From: Macrosoma leucophasiata
Taxonomy: Eukaryota; Arthropoda; Insecta; Lepidoptera; Hedylidae
Length of the DNA: 64,000 nucleotides
Assembly (NCBI GenBank): GCA_036365455.1
Contig: JAWQUS010000008.1
Span: forward strand, 10,585,501 to 10,649,500
Direction of reading: 5' to 3'
In this document: one piece after another, positions 12,701 through 24,849 of the stretch
How the letters are laid out: each line of letters begins with the position of its first letter
Numbering within the stretch: the first letter of the stretch is position 1
Notes under the pieces: generated by a model
The model's database searches: none
What the model saw: only the letters and a program-made list of their open reading frames with translations
What the model was told of the DNA's origin: nothing
Translations under genes and position numbers: made by a program

Positions 12701-15700
12701 GCTGTTAAAACAGGTATTGTACTTGTAAAACTCAATTTTTTCATTACCATCAGAATCCTCTTTAATTTTTTACACAATATCCATGACAACTATTCCGTTT
12801 ATAATAATATATATTTACCTGTAATATAATATTAATCCAATTGCTTTTTAGCTTTTCACATAATATATTAATGTTGTATAGATATCAATATAATCACGGC
12901 AAATGTCTAAACAACTAGCAATTAGATAATGAGCTAGAAGCTTTATCACCACGATATTTGATAAACTGATAGCTAAAGGGATTATACTATTGAAGCACTA
13001 CCGTTTAAATGCAGTTTGGCTTAGTTACAGTCACAAGGGCAAAACATTCTACAAAACATCAGTGATAAATCAAAATGCTTTGAAAGCTAGTTCTAGTTCG
13101 TAAGTATACTAACAAAAAACGCGGTTATACTTAATATCTCAAATATCCAGCGTATACTGATATCAATGCAACATCAATACATCCTAAAGGACGAGATTTA
13201 TGAGACTGTTGGTTTTTCTATTATGATCAGATGAAATTACTGACTGATTTTTATAATATTGATTTACTAAAGACACTATCTCAAATTATCTATAAAAAAG
13301 TGACAATGATTTGCAAATTATTTAAATTAAAAAAAAGAATGACGTGTTTTTTCTATTTAAATATTGGGCTTCAATTTCAATTTATCATGCTTTTAAATTG
13401 AATTTGAAACACAAGTTGATACACATGTTACAAGTTAATCCATGAATCTCGTCAACGCACTCATCCTCACTCATATTTTCTTTACGGCTAGTGTTTGTAT
13501 CGCGCTGGAGAGAGAGCTGAGCCCTCAGCCGATCGCGACCGTATCCCGCCGCCTCAAGACCTGGACGGAACACTTGAAGTATGTTTGCATGTCGGTAACT
13601 ATTGGCGTCAAATTAGGACTCACCAGCTTATATTGCCGCTTTCGTGTGGATCGATGGCGTAAATACTTATAGAATAGACATGTTTCTTGTGATGTACTTG
13701 ATGCGATGTAGTTCGAGCACAGTTCAATTTGGGTGTGGGAACTTTTATGTTGTAGTAACTTGAGTTTTTGTGTAATTAGAAAAGTCCCCTTCCGGCTGTG
13801 GTGTTTCATAGTATACTTATAACATATTAAACTAAATTCCGAAAGCACTTTGAGCAGTTCTAATATATATTTCTTGATACCTATTTAATACAATTCAGTT
13901 AAGTACGTATTATTTAGAAGTAAGTAACTATTTTGGTTAGACCCCTGCGAGTCCAAGCCTCGTATTAAGGCGTTGTGAGGGGATTAATAAGATATGCGAT
14001 TAAGGACGATGCAACTTTCCCTCTAGACATCGGTTGGTGGTTCCAAATCCTTGTTCTGTCGTACCCATTTTAGTATGTGACCAGAAGTATGCCTGAAGTA
14101 CAAAATCGTCAACGTTTATTTTTTGTTACATTGCATTGTAAAAATATAATGTAAAATATGAAATTACTATGTGTTTCAGTAACACTATTTTGTCTATTCA
14201 TTTCAGAGGTCTATTAAGTAAAAAATAGTGATAGTAAATGTACTACAGTTCTTGGTTGACCCTTTACGCTTGCAAATATTAATTAGTCTCTGATAAAGAA
14301 AAATCCAAACCGACAGGCTTGTCTTGAGAAGCAATTAATGTTGCCAACGTTGTTATAATATTCATAAATATAGCTTAAATTGCAACTAGATTTTTTTTAG
14401 AAGTTTGAAAGCATACTGTATGTATGTTTTGTGACTTTCAAATTGATTAAAATCATATTATGTTTCTTCAACTAAGTGTCAAGACATTCAAACTATATTT
14501 TAAATTGCACAATTAACGTACGGAGAACACGTAAACTTTTCTCTTTGAATTCTCTAAATCTCTGTTATCTGTTATTAAAAAAATAAAGCCATATTTTTAC
14601 AAAAACTACTGGTATTTACAGCGCTAAACTTAAAATAATACCTAATTGAAGCCGAATATTTTAAAGACTTTATTGCTATTTTAATATCATTAAAATTAAA
14701 TGTAATGAATATTTCTTTTCTTTAGCGGGTTGTATAAGCAGAAAAATTGAATATAAGTAGAGATCGCAGCGCAAGATATATTATTTCAAATATTTCACAT
14801 TCTTCTTTGATATGTTAATACTATCTATTTCAAAGTGTGTATGTAGTAAGTAGGTATGTAATAATCTAAGTAAATTTATTTATATACTTTTTTGTATTTC
14901 TGCTCTCAGTGTGTATTTGAGCATGTTTTTGTATTATTCAAAATTAGAAAAACACTTAACAAAAATGTTCCACTCTGGAGTTTTACGTAATTATATAGGA
15001 ACCTACATAAAATATGTCCTCAAAGTTTGCAAAATATATTAAATATATTTTACGTCATGTTAAAATATATATTCTATAGGGTGTAAAATTAGAGTAGATG
15101 ATGATAATCATTATTTAGAAAAGTAGTTCTTATGAGTAGTCAAATATGTGTGACATATCTTAAAAATATAATGTAAACTATTCGTTTAGAAGACCAATTC
15201 AGAGTGCAATTCATTTTAAAATTCATATTAATTATACATTATTTTGTTCCATTGTGTTATTTTAGAAAACATTAAATCACATTTTTCCATATGAAAGTAA
15301 TCTAGTATGTTTGATGAACATAGATTTTATTTTCAATGATGAGAGTGATAAATAGATAACAATTAGTAGAATATTAATTGTAGGTAATTAATATGTTAAT
15401 GTAATTTATTATAAAACAATATCAATCGTTTTTAAATATAATTATATAACATTGTATTATCTCTAGTATTATTCCCTAGGAGTCACCATCACCACCATTT
15501 TTATATTTTTTAGCATTCTATTTATTTGATTACATCACTTGCACAAACTTACATAATGTGTATTTAGATTAACTCCGATGATGCACCCGATTTACTAAAA
15601 ATAGGGTAGGTATACTAATCTAAATGCATGGTGATTGTTATGTAGTTAATTTGTTTCAATTTGTTTTATATTAGTAAAAGTTCTGAAAATGTCAATAACA

Positions 15701-16598
15701 TTATCAAGAATAACTAATTTTTAATAATTAGAATGTATATTGCATCTGACTTTTCAAACCAGCGCCAAAAATTAAAAATTATATACTTAGTTTTGCATGT
15801 GTTCGTTCTATTTGGAGGAATATCATAAAATATAACTAACCTGACTTTCATATTGATTAGATAGAACTCCTGGAGTGAGGTGTACCTAACCACGCTTCCT
15901 GGTCCATTGCGTATTTGTAGAAGATGTTTTAGAAGAAGTCTTCGAACTGTTGTTATTGTGACTATTGGAAGTCATCAGTTTTATGCACATTCAATTGACA
16001 AACAATAAAATACTTTCTGGTAGGGTTCGACCCAGACGCTAACGGCTCTTTTTTTGTGAAGCTACTGTTGCTTTTGCAGGCCCATATTGAAGTCAAGTAG
16101 TAACGTGGAGTCAAAGTACAAGTCACAATATAGTAAACCACCCTCTGGGCCAAATCCAGCCATACGACAAGGGCCGAAAGACAGCCTTCTTTTGTAAGTA
16201 TCTGTTTTTATGAAGTGTTTAGTTAATATCAATTGCATATTGATGATAGCATTTAATTTCTAGTGCGTTGCGCTGCGTGTTGTTATTTCTGAAATACAAA
16301 ATTTATTCTTGAAGAAATATCTGTATTTAAATGTAGTTATAAAATGTAGTCTAAAAAGACCATATTGATTTTTTAAATATGTGTGTGAGTGCGTAGTTAT
16401 AAGTATGAAATTATATATCTCTGTTAGTTTAAACAACTACAGTTTTGTTGATTAACATTTTCTGCAAACCCTCCACTTTGCCGAGAGAAATGAAATAGCA
16501 TGTCCTTTGAGTACCTACGTACCTACCTAGCTTTAACTAGCAACATATTTAAAACTAATACGCTCATTGCAAACAAAAGCTAACGGCTGCAAGGCATG

Positions 16599-16636
<38 letters not shown>

Positions 16637-17486
16637 GTATAACCATGCTCTCAAGTATGTTTGTCAGAACCTGTTTTTGAAAGAAAGTGAAAGAATACCG
16701 CTTTTTCATTGAATTAAAATCAATAATGCTAACAATCAAAGTGGCAAAAATGACCATCATCTCCGCGGTTATTAACAAAATTCTGATATTATCCATGCTG
16801 ACATTAACGTCTTTTTGTTACTCCTTTTATAGAGAGGATTATATGACTTGGAACGGACCTAATCCGGAGTTTCACAAAGGGCAGTCAGTGAAGTCAGAAG
16901 GACCGGAGCAGCGTGAGAAGAGTTTCAGCTTGGCCCGCGGTCCGTCGGGTCTCGCAAAAGGACCTGCTGGACTGGCGAAGGGTTCAGTATACCAGAAGCA
17001 AAATAAGAAGTCCGCTAAAATGTGAGTATTGTTCTGTTTGATTAGGCGTGATACAAAATACAGAATTCAGAGCCGTGCAAAAAATTACATATTATATCCA
17101 ATCCCAACAGTACGAAAAACTATTTAATAACCAAAAACCAGTAAATTATCTGTGTCTAAAAAATTTAATAAAATATCAGTTAATAACTTTTTCTAATGTA
17201 CTTAATGGTGATGGTAAAAAAACATGCAGTTCAGGTGGATGTTTAGTGACGACTGCCGACTGCAACATCTGCACAAATCCAGAGGTCAAAAAGAAGTATC
17301 ACCTCTGTGTTGAAATGCGGCCTGTGTCCATTCATTACCATATTACCATCTAACCGCAGCACGATAATGATGAATGCTATCATTTGGTGGCAGATAGATA
17401 AGATTAGATTATTTTAATATTTATCACTTAATTCAGCCCAGTCCTTTAAATAATAAATCTGCAACTTTTTTTTCAGAGTCGTGTAA
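3775..17486 (+). CDS. Unnamed multi-CUE/UBA-like domain protein with C-terminal GP repeats (10 exons)
   Basis: Exons: 3775-3849 (exon body from ~3762), 4955-5077, 5186-5403, 6110-6318, 8065-8170, 9911-10134, 10377-10572, 13492-13578, 16833-17021 and 17477-17486. All junctions are GT-AG, the phases match, and the total is 1437 nt (478 residues plus TAA). Residues ~113-160 look like a CUE domain (DALVAKISAMFPTVSETHIK, then LLKKYYNREAVVISAL). A second lies at ~245-281 (LKSIFPKTEETLILDILANK, with a C-terminal MGF-type end). A third UBA-like helical stretch is at ~319-360 (KYESIAERIIALALESVD). The tail (from ~413) has TWNGPNPEFHKG followed by degenerate R/KGPxGLAKG units. CUE and UBA folds usually bind ubiquitin, so ubiquitin binding is inferred. 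The start Met at 3775 is the first in its exon and could be internal if more exons lie upstream. I do not recognise the ortholog name. Confidence 0.75.
4575..4850 (-). repeat. MITE of the 'attgcacatcgag' family in intron 1 of the CUE gene
   Basis: An inverted repeat bounded by 'acaagaaatattgcacatt' at ~4588 and 'ctcaatgtgcaatatatctt' at ~4806. The middle ('aaccattttgatcaaa', 'gcttacgtagacagtgtg') matches the copies at 42430, 43334 and 44744 in reverse orientation. Non-autonomous and more diverged than those copies. Confidence 0.55.
8216..8348. repeat. Palindromic MITE in an intron of the CUE gene
   Basis: A ~130-base imperfect hairpin. The left arm (gtgagattcacaaatcgcac, then tacgactttactttgagc) pairs with the right arm (taaagtcgtagtgcggtct, then atgaatctcac). 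It would fold into a long RNA hairpin if transcribed with the intron (8171-9910). Confidence 0.65.
8446..8702 (+). repeat. Interspersed repeat, plus-strand copy
   Basis: Partner of the inverted copy at 2420-2676; the landmarks are given there. It lies in the intron between exons 5 and 6 of the CUE gene. Confidence 0.55.
8960..9115 (+). mobile_element. 3' tail of a non-LTR retrotransposon (LINE remnant)
   Basis: The plus strand reads RMMKVNEAREVCQNRNIW then RSTLSAYPVRDLA and a stop at 9090-9092. The same C-terminal tail is encoded on the minus strand at 45606-45905, and a scrap of it lies at 33268-33335. Only the extreme 3' end is present, as expected for a 5'-truncated insertion. It sits in an intron of the CUE gene. 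Confidence 0.65.
11785..11842 (+). repeat. tRNA-like SINE head fragment
   Basis: 'ggctggactggttatcctga' followed by 'ggtcgcaggttcgcatcctg' matches the better preserved tRNA-like sequence at 54661-54745. It keeps a B-box-like GGTTCGCATCC but lacks a good A-box and acceptor stem. It is intronic, in the CUE gene. Confidence 0.45.
16601..16634. repeat. TA dinucleotide microsatellite
   Basis: About 17 uninterrupted TA units in the last long intron of the CUE gene, ~200 bases before exon 9. Confidence 0.95.
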
Positions 17487-18033
17487 TAGAATGATTCGTA
17501 AACGGGAAACGAGTATCAAGAATTTTGAACACTGTATGAATGACGCCAAATATATCATCTGCAACATCTAAAAAATGTAAAACAGTCAACTTATCATAGT
17601 TTGTGTATTTACTTAATCGATTTACTTACTATAAAATATGAAAAAATCATACTGTAGTAGTAGTCACGTAAGTTTTTTTTATATTTATTATTACTGTTTC
17701 CTCGGTTGTAATGTAAATTGTATTTATTGCTCAAGTTTACAGTTTATTCTGGATAAGTATTACATTTAATTCCTTTATTTATTCGTTATTTATTAGTCTA
17801 AGATACGCCGTAGATATCGATTTTTTCGTAATCGTTGGTGAAACAAATAAAAATATGTATTGCGCTCTGTGAAAAAAGGGACTATTAGAAGGTGAAAATG
17901 CAATATTATCTTTATAATTTAATCTTGTGCAACAAAATACATCAGCAAATACATTTATCAATGTTATTGTTCTATACATATCACTTCCATAATTTCGTTC
18001 AACCTTATTGTAGTAGATCTATTTTCTATGTAT
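17487..18033. other. 3' flank of the CUE gene
   Basis: AT-rich sequence following the stop at 17484-17486, presumably the 3' UTR and downstream flank. No further gene is recognised. Confidence 0.45.
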
Positions 18034-18041
18034 GTATTTTA

Positions 18042-18350
18042 CATAGAGCAACACGGGCCACCGGCCGACCGGAGCTCCGGTCGCCGCGGAGGGGAGTAGC
18101 CATAGCGTTTATTACCGATGCAAAAGAGTCTGTCATTTTTTGCGGGGAAAAATTTGGGTGTCACACAACATAAATCGTCTATTACTAAGAAACTCAGGAC
18201 TTGACTTTAACAAAATACATAAACAATTTAACGCACACGTTTAATTAAACATCTCATCGACAGGCATAGGATCACTTGGGCTTGTACTTTGGCAGAGCCT
18301 GCATATGGTTGCTCCGGTCTGCCGCGGCCGGTGGCCCGTCTTGCTCTATG
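18042..18350 (+). mobile_element. 309-bp hAT-type MITE, family 1 copy A, with 8-bp target duplication
   Basis: Ends are CATAGAGCAACACGGGCCAC and its inverse (GTGGCCCGTCTTGCTCTATG), extended by GC-rich subterminal sequence. An exact 8-bp duplication GTATTTTA flanks it at 18034-18041 and 18351-18358. A second family member with its own duplication lies at 41780-42085. CA termini and 8-bp duplications fit the hAT (or P) superfamily. It has no transposase and must have been moved by an enzyme encoded elsewhere. Confidence 0.88.
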
Positions 18351-19119
18351 GTATTTTATTACCATTTTGTCAGGTAACGATTAGGACTTCAAGAATGTAG
18401 AAATGACAAGTAATTGTCTTCTACATTCTAGATAAATACTTGTCAAAACTTGTCAACTTTTTCGTCATGGGTGTCGTTTTCTTGGTTCATGAGGGTGTTG
18501 AATTCGACAGTAGTGTCAAAATGTAAACCCAAGATGGCGGACAGACTTTTTCTTTCATATGATATGGGTATCAATTTCGAGGTTTCTTGGGGTGCTGATT
18601 ACGAAAATGCATCCGATTTATATTATATAATACGACGGACAAATATTTGCTGTTCGCACGAGTATTTTTAACATAGGTATTAATAAAATACTATCATATC
18701 TCCAAAAATATCTTAATAGTCTTGATGCATGTTAAAGATTTATCACGCGATTGCAAAGAAACTATAAAAATACGCGCTTAATTGTTTCAAAATAAATAAA
18801 CTGTCCAATAAGTTGGTTTAACAATTAAGACCTGTGAAATGTACATAGGCCGTCCATCGAGCTAAGAAGAAGTCCATGACTGAGAATGCCGCCCGATGTC
18901 ACAGTTTGCAATACGTGGTATTTCAGTGAAATTTGTCTTTAAAATATTATTGTTATGGTAAATGACAATTTTATATTGGCATTCAAATTACATTAAGGAG
19001 CGGTCTAGTCGACTGGAAAAAAAAGTCATAACTGATTTTTGTACTTACATTCATTCAGCAAAGTACTTGATTCACAATACGTAGGTATATAAGCGCTAGT
19101 AAGCGTCGTAAAGTCGTTT

Positions 19120-19822
19120 TTAAGCGCTATTCAGACCTGCGTGGGTAAAATTACTGTTACACACCTAAGCGCCAAGTTTCACTGCCCGTGGCGGTACTCT
19201 TTTGGTTAGGATCCCACTGCAAAATTATTTCGTTCATTCAGATACGCTGCTTTTACGCATATTTACAATCTAGAAAATATATATCCACTAGGTTGCCTAT
19301 CAAAATTTGGCCGCAATTAGTATTCTTTTTTTTTTGTGGAAACAACCTTATTTTACTTGTTTTTTCAATTGAATGTTGTCTACTGCACTGCAATATGTAT
19401 AAAGACTCCGAAAAATCCGTCCCCACATATTTACGTTTCGCCTATAGATACCTACCTTTTTACGTTCATAACGTACATTCATTATTTATATATCAAATTA
19501 AAGGTATATTTTTTTTCTTATTATTATGATTTACGGGAGCCAAATTAAATGGGCCGCGAAAAGGGGTTGCTGGCTGTTAAAGATAAAAGAATTTAATTAA
19601 AAATACTAGCAACCATATTTTGATAGGCAACCTAGTAGATATTACGTAATAATCAGGTTTGTAGCATATCTGGATGAACGGCATAATTCTGCAGTGTGAT
19701 CTTAACCTAACAATACCGCTGCACCGCCTATGTTTCGCTCTAGTCGCGGAACTTCATACAAATTACCGCACCCGCTCCCGCAGGCGGCAGCGATTACTGC
19801 GCGGGTCTGAATAGCGCTTTAC
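19120..19822. mobile_element. Inverted-repeat MITE with a second element nested inside
   Basis: The left end 'taagcgctattcagacctgc' and right end 'gggtctgaatagcgcttt' are inverse. A relative with clearer internal sequence is at 47146-47440 (shared 'ggatcctaaccaaaa'-like and 'gcaggcggcagcgatta' stretches). Nested at about 19289-19634 is a ~345-bp element with inverse ends 'taggttgcctatcaaaat', each bordered by TA, as in Tc1/mariner-type MITEs. There is no gene. Confidence 0.6.
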
Positions 19823-20176
19823 ATCTGTTACTGTTTATCTGATGCACAGATGGCCAAGGACGCAAAAGATATTCCATTATTGTGGCCACTGTAATTGTAT
19901 TATGTTGTACTGTTTAAACATAAATAATTATACAATCGTTCCAAAGTAGTTATACTTCAAAAGGTTATTTGAAGGCATTTATTACATCATTTAGCAAATG
20001 AGACGTCTTGTTAAACGAATAAGAATTCTTAATTGATTAAGTATTATTAGAAAATGATCCACTCCAGTATTATTTTTGAAGAAAACAATAATTAACACCA
20101 GTATTGTTCATTACAAGTTTGCGTTAATAAACAAGTGCCAATTTTCTTGACTAATTTTAGATTCTTTCTAATATGA

Positions 20177-20383
20177 TTACTCTACTACGTTCTTCTTGTT
20201 ATTGCCAGATAAGTTTGCCAAACATTTATTTATAGAATAGTTATATAACTTCTCCAAGAAAATAAACGTTGTGTCTTGTTCTTCCGGCGGTTTGAAGGCG
20301 TAAAATACATTAAATACATTTATATAAAGCAACTTTGAGGCCCTCCAGTCTAAAACCATCGAAAATGAAAATATTTTTTCCAA
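20177..20383 (-). CDS. Small ORF or possible terminal exon, unrecognised
   Basis: A 68-codon minus-strand frame ending in a stop. The stretch KPPEEQDTTFIFLEKLYNYS looks more protein-like than most chance frames in this AT-rich region. A splice acceptor (gatggttttag) lies about 35 bases inside the frame, so it could be the last exon of an unseen gene. No partner exon, domain or homology is recognised, and chance remains the likelier explanation. Confidence 0.2.
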   Translation of the reverse strand: MEKIFSFSMVLDWRASKLLYINVFNVFYAFKPPEEQDTTFIFLEKLYNYSINKCLANLSGNNKKNVVE

Positions 20384-21016
20384 TTTATAAATATATAGTT
20401 TTATAGGTGAATTATTTTTATATTACATAAACAAAATCTGTAAAATGTGATCTAGTGAATATATTTGTTATTAATTTAGATCTAGCGTTGTGTTTAATTT
20501 TAAATGTAGGTTTTTGTGCAATATTTTGTTTCTAAGTTGGTAACTTAAGTGTGTTTAATTATCTTGTTGTATTACTGCCATTTCTATTCAAATGCATTTA
20601 TGTAACTAGTAAATCCTTATCTGTATAGATTAACTTCAACACTGTTAGCATAAAGAACAATGGTCAAATTTCTATTAGGTTGGACCTACAAAAGTGAAAT
20701 CAAATTGTTTTCATGTCACAAACTTATTCCTCATATAAAAATAAGTTTATGACCAAGGAAAACAATGTGGGTATCGTTTATTTAACAATCGCTGAATGAC
20801 TTGTTTTCTTCATTATGAAATGGCGGGACAGGTTGCTACAACATGTCGATTCGTCATACGCAATTTACCTAAATCTGTAATCACGAAATACTTTCTTCGA
20901 AAAAAATCTAAGAAGTAAATTGCTACAGTAATATAATTAAAACTGATTTAGTATCTGTTCAAATGTATTGAACTAAATTGCTAATAATAACTGTGAATGA
21001 AAATAATAATTGTATC

Positions 21017-21201
21017 AGTGGCGGACTAAGGTCATCAGAGACCCGGGGCGGCATTTGAAGGTCCAGAATCGGTTTGGATTTAATTTGGTGCAAAACTGTT
21101 CAAAACCCGAGCCTTTCTGGCTCAGACGATCTGTGGAGGCCCCCCAGAACCGGAGGCGGACCGTCCTTGCCCCCCGCCCTCCTTAGTCCGCCGCTGCACT
21201 G
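21017..21201. repeat. Short GC-rich inverted-repeat element (hAT-like ends)
   Basis: Starts cagtggcggactaagg and ends ccttagtccgccgctgcact g, which are inverse apart from a small indel. GC content is far above the flanks. I see no matching 8-bp duplication outside it. Confidence 0.5.
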
Positions 21202-21844
21202 AACACATTCATCTCGTATAGAAAATGGAATGTTAACTTGTGCAAATAATAAAATAGTAATATCGTACAAAAATAATTCATAACAATATTTTTACTCGAA
21301 GCTTAAATAAAAATTTGACTTTTGTTCTTTCACACTCGAATTTGGTTTTATGTCGACACATTCAGACCTGGAAAGCCCAAATGAACGGTCATTATTTTAT
21401 TGCCGTATAGTGCTATTTTGCTAAAAAGTATAGATATTTAGATATACTTATAAAACTAAAATAAAATTATGTGTAAAGATATACGGCATTCCTAAATGTA
21501 ATTTAAAGTTTTCGGAAATGTAAAAAAAAATCCCAAAAAAAAGCAATATGAAAAATTGTTAGTTATAGCATAAGCCCATCGCTGGCATATATGTATTATT
21601 ATATAGATACAATTAGTTTTTGCAACAATGCTTTCTTTGTTCTGCCAGTGTTACTGTTGAAACGTAGAAACATTCCAGTGTTATGGAGTAATCTACTTAA
21701 CATGCTCCATTTGCAAGCAATATTATGTAATTTTTATAGCTGAGTATTAAGGAATTTTAGTAAATACATTCCGAAATTATTTTACAATAGTTGTAGATGT
21801 GATTTAGATGCAACAATATTTGATTGTCATCCAACTAGGATGAC

Positions 21845-22270
21845 GGGAAGGAATCATCACAACATCATAATTTCAGCCGAAAGACGTCCACTGCAAGCAT
21901 GTGACCTTCACCGAGTCGTCGTCGGTGCACCTCATGTGGGGTTTGCCTATGTTTCGTCTTCTGTTACGCGGTCGCCACTCGAGAACTGTTCGGAATCGAC
22001 GACCGTCGATTTTTCGAGCTATGTGCCTTGTTGACTGCCAATTGAGTTCAATTTCGATTATTCGGTGAGCTATATTAGCTACTTAGGGTTCTCATACGGA
22101 TCTCCTCATTTCTGATTCCATGTCGCAAAGAAACGTCGAGCATAGTTCTCTCTATTGATATTTGCGAGACTTAATGCCTCCTTCTGTAGCCTACAGTGAG
22201 CAACCACGTTTCAATTCCATATGTCATCATTGGTGGCGTTTTCGTACAAGCTCGTAAGCACTATGAATCG
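21845..22270 (-). mobile_element. RTE-like LINE 3' end, degenerate
   Basis: Minus-strand translation, across frameshifts, gives CRLQKEALSLANINRE near 22200-22155, then LNWQSTRHIARKIDGRRFRT, LEWRPRNRRRNIGKPHMRC and CLQWTSFG-stop near 21875. The motif order (LEWRP, GxP-R-C/W-TDD, QWTSFG-stop) is the C-terminal tail of RTE-type LINE polyproteins common in Lepidoptera. It is 5'-truncated and inactive. Confidence 0.7.
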
Positions 22271-23455
22271 ATAGCCGATTTGGCACCTCTGGAATAGTCC
22301 AAATTTTGATCGAAGGATTTCTCATAGTCCATGAACGTTAGATATCGGACTGGTTATACTCTTCTATCTTCTGTATAACCTACCACAGCGTGTGTGTATG
22401 ATGTGCTAAAAAACTACGGAATTAGACTTTTTCGAGAGATCGGAAGGTGTCGAGTCTGCCGTCGGATATGACGAAATTTAACATCTTGCGAAGAGTATGA
22501 TACGTTCTGTCGTTTTCGAGCTGTTTGCGAACCGTGGTAATCTTGTCTAGACTGATCTCTGGAATATCTTCGTAAAACTTTTAGTAAAACCTTTTTTCTC
22601 TCTGCAAGCTCAGGTTTCGATGATACGGTTCTGTCCTCCCAATTATCCCATGAACATGATAACAACAGAATTCACGTGCAAATATCAAGTTAATATTAAT
22701 TAAATTATATATTAAATATAATTTCTGCTTCGTTTAATGAACAATCATTAATCTATTCTTAACATTTTTATGCAGATCAATAATAATTCATTTAAAAATA
22801 CGCTTGTCGATCAATATCCCACCAAGCTTCTTCTGAGGAAACAAGCATGTAACACGATCTACACGTTTACTAAATACATTATATTTTTTATTTAAATCGA
22901 ATCCATGTCTACCCATTAAATTTTCTTTTGTTTTTTATCCATAGACTAACATGTATAAGAGTAGGTTACTGTCCAACCCTGTTAAATTAGCCATAGGTAC
23001 ATAATAAAAAACTTAGCCATTTGCTGCTCGTATTGCTGAAGTATTGACCATAGCAACATATCCGCGCTAAGAGGCGAAGTCTCTTGTAGATATACCTAGT
23101 CTAGTCCACGAACTAGTCAAGTAGAATAAGTATAGTTCTTAAAATTCAACATTTCATATTTTTGTGAGCATTGTAAGTTCTTTGATCTAAATATATTGTT
23201 GGTTTTGTCCAATATGCATTTGTTTTATTCCTTTATTATTTTTATACTTAATGGTATTGGTACTGTCAGGCATGCTCATTAATGAGCAATTAGTAGCATG
23301 TGTGTCTAAGCGTTGCTAGTAAGTATGCTCATATGAGCATGGTGAAAATCAAAAGTCAGTTGATTTTCTGAGTGCGGGTGGAATGATGCATAGAGCACAT
23401 ATGAACAGGTTCGCTTATGAGCATGTTAATTGTTTTAATGTCACGTGGTGATAAC

Positions 23456-23545
23456 TGCCTCAGTAGCCTAGTGGTAGCAGACCCCTCCTACTACGCTGGA
23501 GGCCCTGGGTTCGATTCCCGGGTAGGAGGCTATCAGAGATAACGG
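23456..23545 (+). repeat. tRNA-like sequence (SINE head or tRNA pseudogene)
   Basis: Has an A-box-like TAGCCTAGTGG and a B-box-like GGGTTCGATTCCC. The end sequences (gcctc...gaggc) can pair. The anticodon arm is not canonical, so a tRNA-derived SINE is more likely than a working tRNA gene. Confidence 0.5.
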
Positions 23546-23811
23546 TTTAAAATCCTACTTTTCTGTGGGTATGAATACCTATAGTTTGAATGTTCAGCGT
23601 TGCAAACATTTTTACCGTCGTACCTACCAACATTGTTCATTGATGCTCCGCTCCTATTGGTCATAGCGTGATGTTATATTATTATAGTCTATGGCCTTCC
23701 TCCATAAATGGACTATCTAATGCTAAAATAATTTTTCAAACCGGTCCAGTAATTCCTGAGATTACCACTTTCAAACAAACAAACATTTCAGCTTTATATT
23801 ATTACTAGCTG

Positions 23812-24846
23812 TCCCCGCAAACTTCGTATTGCCTCACAATGAAATAATGTGTCAAAGGTTTGATGTATACGGACTATTTAAAACTGCGATATCTCCCAAG
23901 ATATTGATTTGAATCGAATGAAGTAAAGGGCAATTTTTTTTAAAATGAAATACTTGTGATGAATAACATATTTATTTCTATAAGGATTAATAATATCATG
24001 TTTTTATAAACACCTTCGCAAATACTGCATTATTTTGGAACAACTTTGGTTAGTATAAAAAACCTTATAGTGAGCTAACGTTAAAAGATAGACATATGCT
24101 GTAGCGGATTTTTTTTTAGAACTTTTGAAGGGAAAAAACCTGTATTACATGATTTTTGTGAAACTTTTACCGTTTACGCAGCGCACGCAGCGGAAGCTCT
24201 AAATAGGAAAAAAATCCCCCGATTTTGAAACATTCTTCTTTAGTGCTCCGCTCCTGTTAGTCTTAGCGTGTAGCCTAAAGCCTTCCTCGATAAATGGACT
24301 GTCTAACACTGAAATAATTTTTCAAATCGGACCAGTAGTTTCTGAGATTAGCGCGTTCAAACAAACAAACTTCAGCTTTATAATATTAGTATAGAAAAGT
24401 AAAAGTATAGAAGTATAGAATCAAAGCAAGTTCAGAATAGCATTATGGAAGAGCATATACCATTTTACAATAATCCAAATGAGAATGACGAATAATGTAT
24501 CTGTGTCCTAAATATATTAAAACATGACAAATCAATATATTTAAAATAATAATATGGTTATTTCTTAATGTAGGTAATTTTCAATAATCTATCTTATATA
24601 TAAAAATCAATTGCTGTTCGTTAGTCTCGCTTAAACTCGAGAACGCCTGGACAGATTTGGCTAATTTTGGTTTTAAATATTTTTTTGGAAGGCCAGGGAA
24701 GGTTTAAAAGGTAAGAAAATATGAAGAAATTGAAGGCAAATAGTAAAAACCACAATTTCATTTTTCCATACAAACAGTCCGTAATCAAACCTTTGACACA
24801 TTATTTCATTGTGAGACAGTACGAAGTTTGCCGGCCGAGAGCTAGT
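23812..24846. repeat. Inverted pair of interspersed repeat copies
   Basis: The plus-strand copy starts at 23812 (tactagctgtccccgcaaac, then 'cacaatgaaataatgtgtc') and runs to ~24395, ending 'ttataatattagtatagaa'. A minus-strand relative occupies 24592-24846 with the same 'cattatttcattgtgag' and 'cgaagtttgcc' landmarks. No coding potential. Confidence 0.55.
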
Positions 24847-24849
24847 AAG

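Noticed and set aside
16599..16796. Frame ending in repeated Tyr-Ile
   Set aside because: Translation of the TA microsatellite.
23456..23545. Functional tRNA gene
   Set aside because: A- and B-boxes are present but the anticodon arm is not canonical, and similar tRNA-like heads at 45033 and 54661 indicate SINEs. tRNAscan-type folding would settle it.
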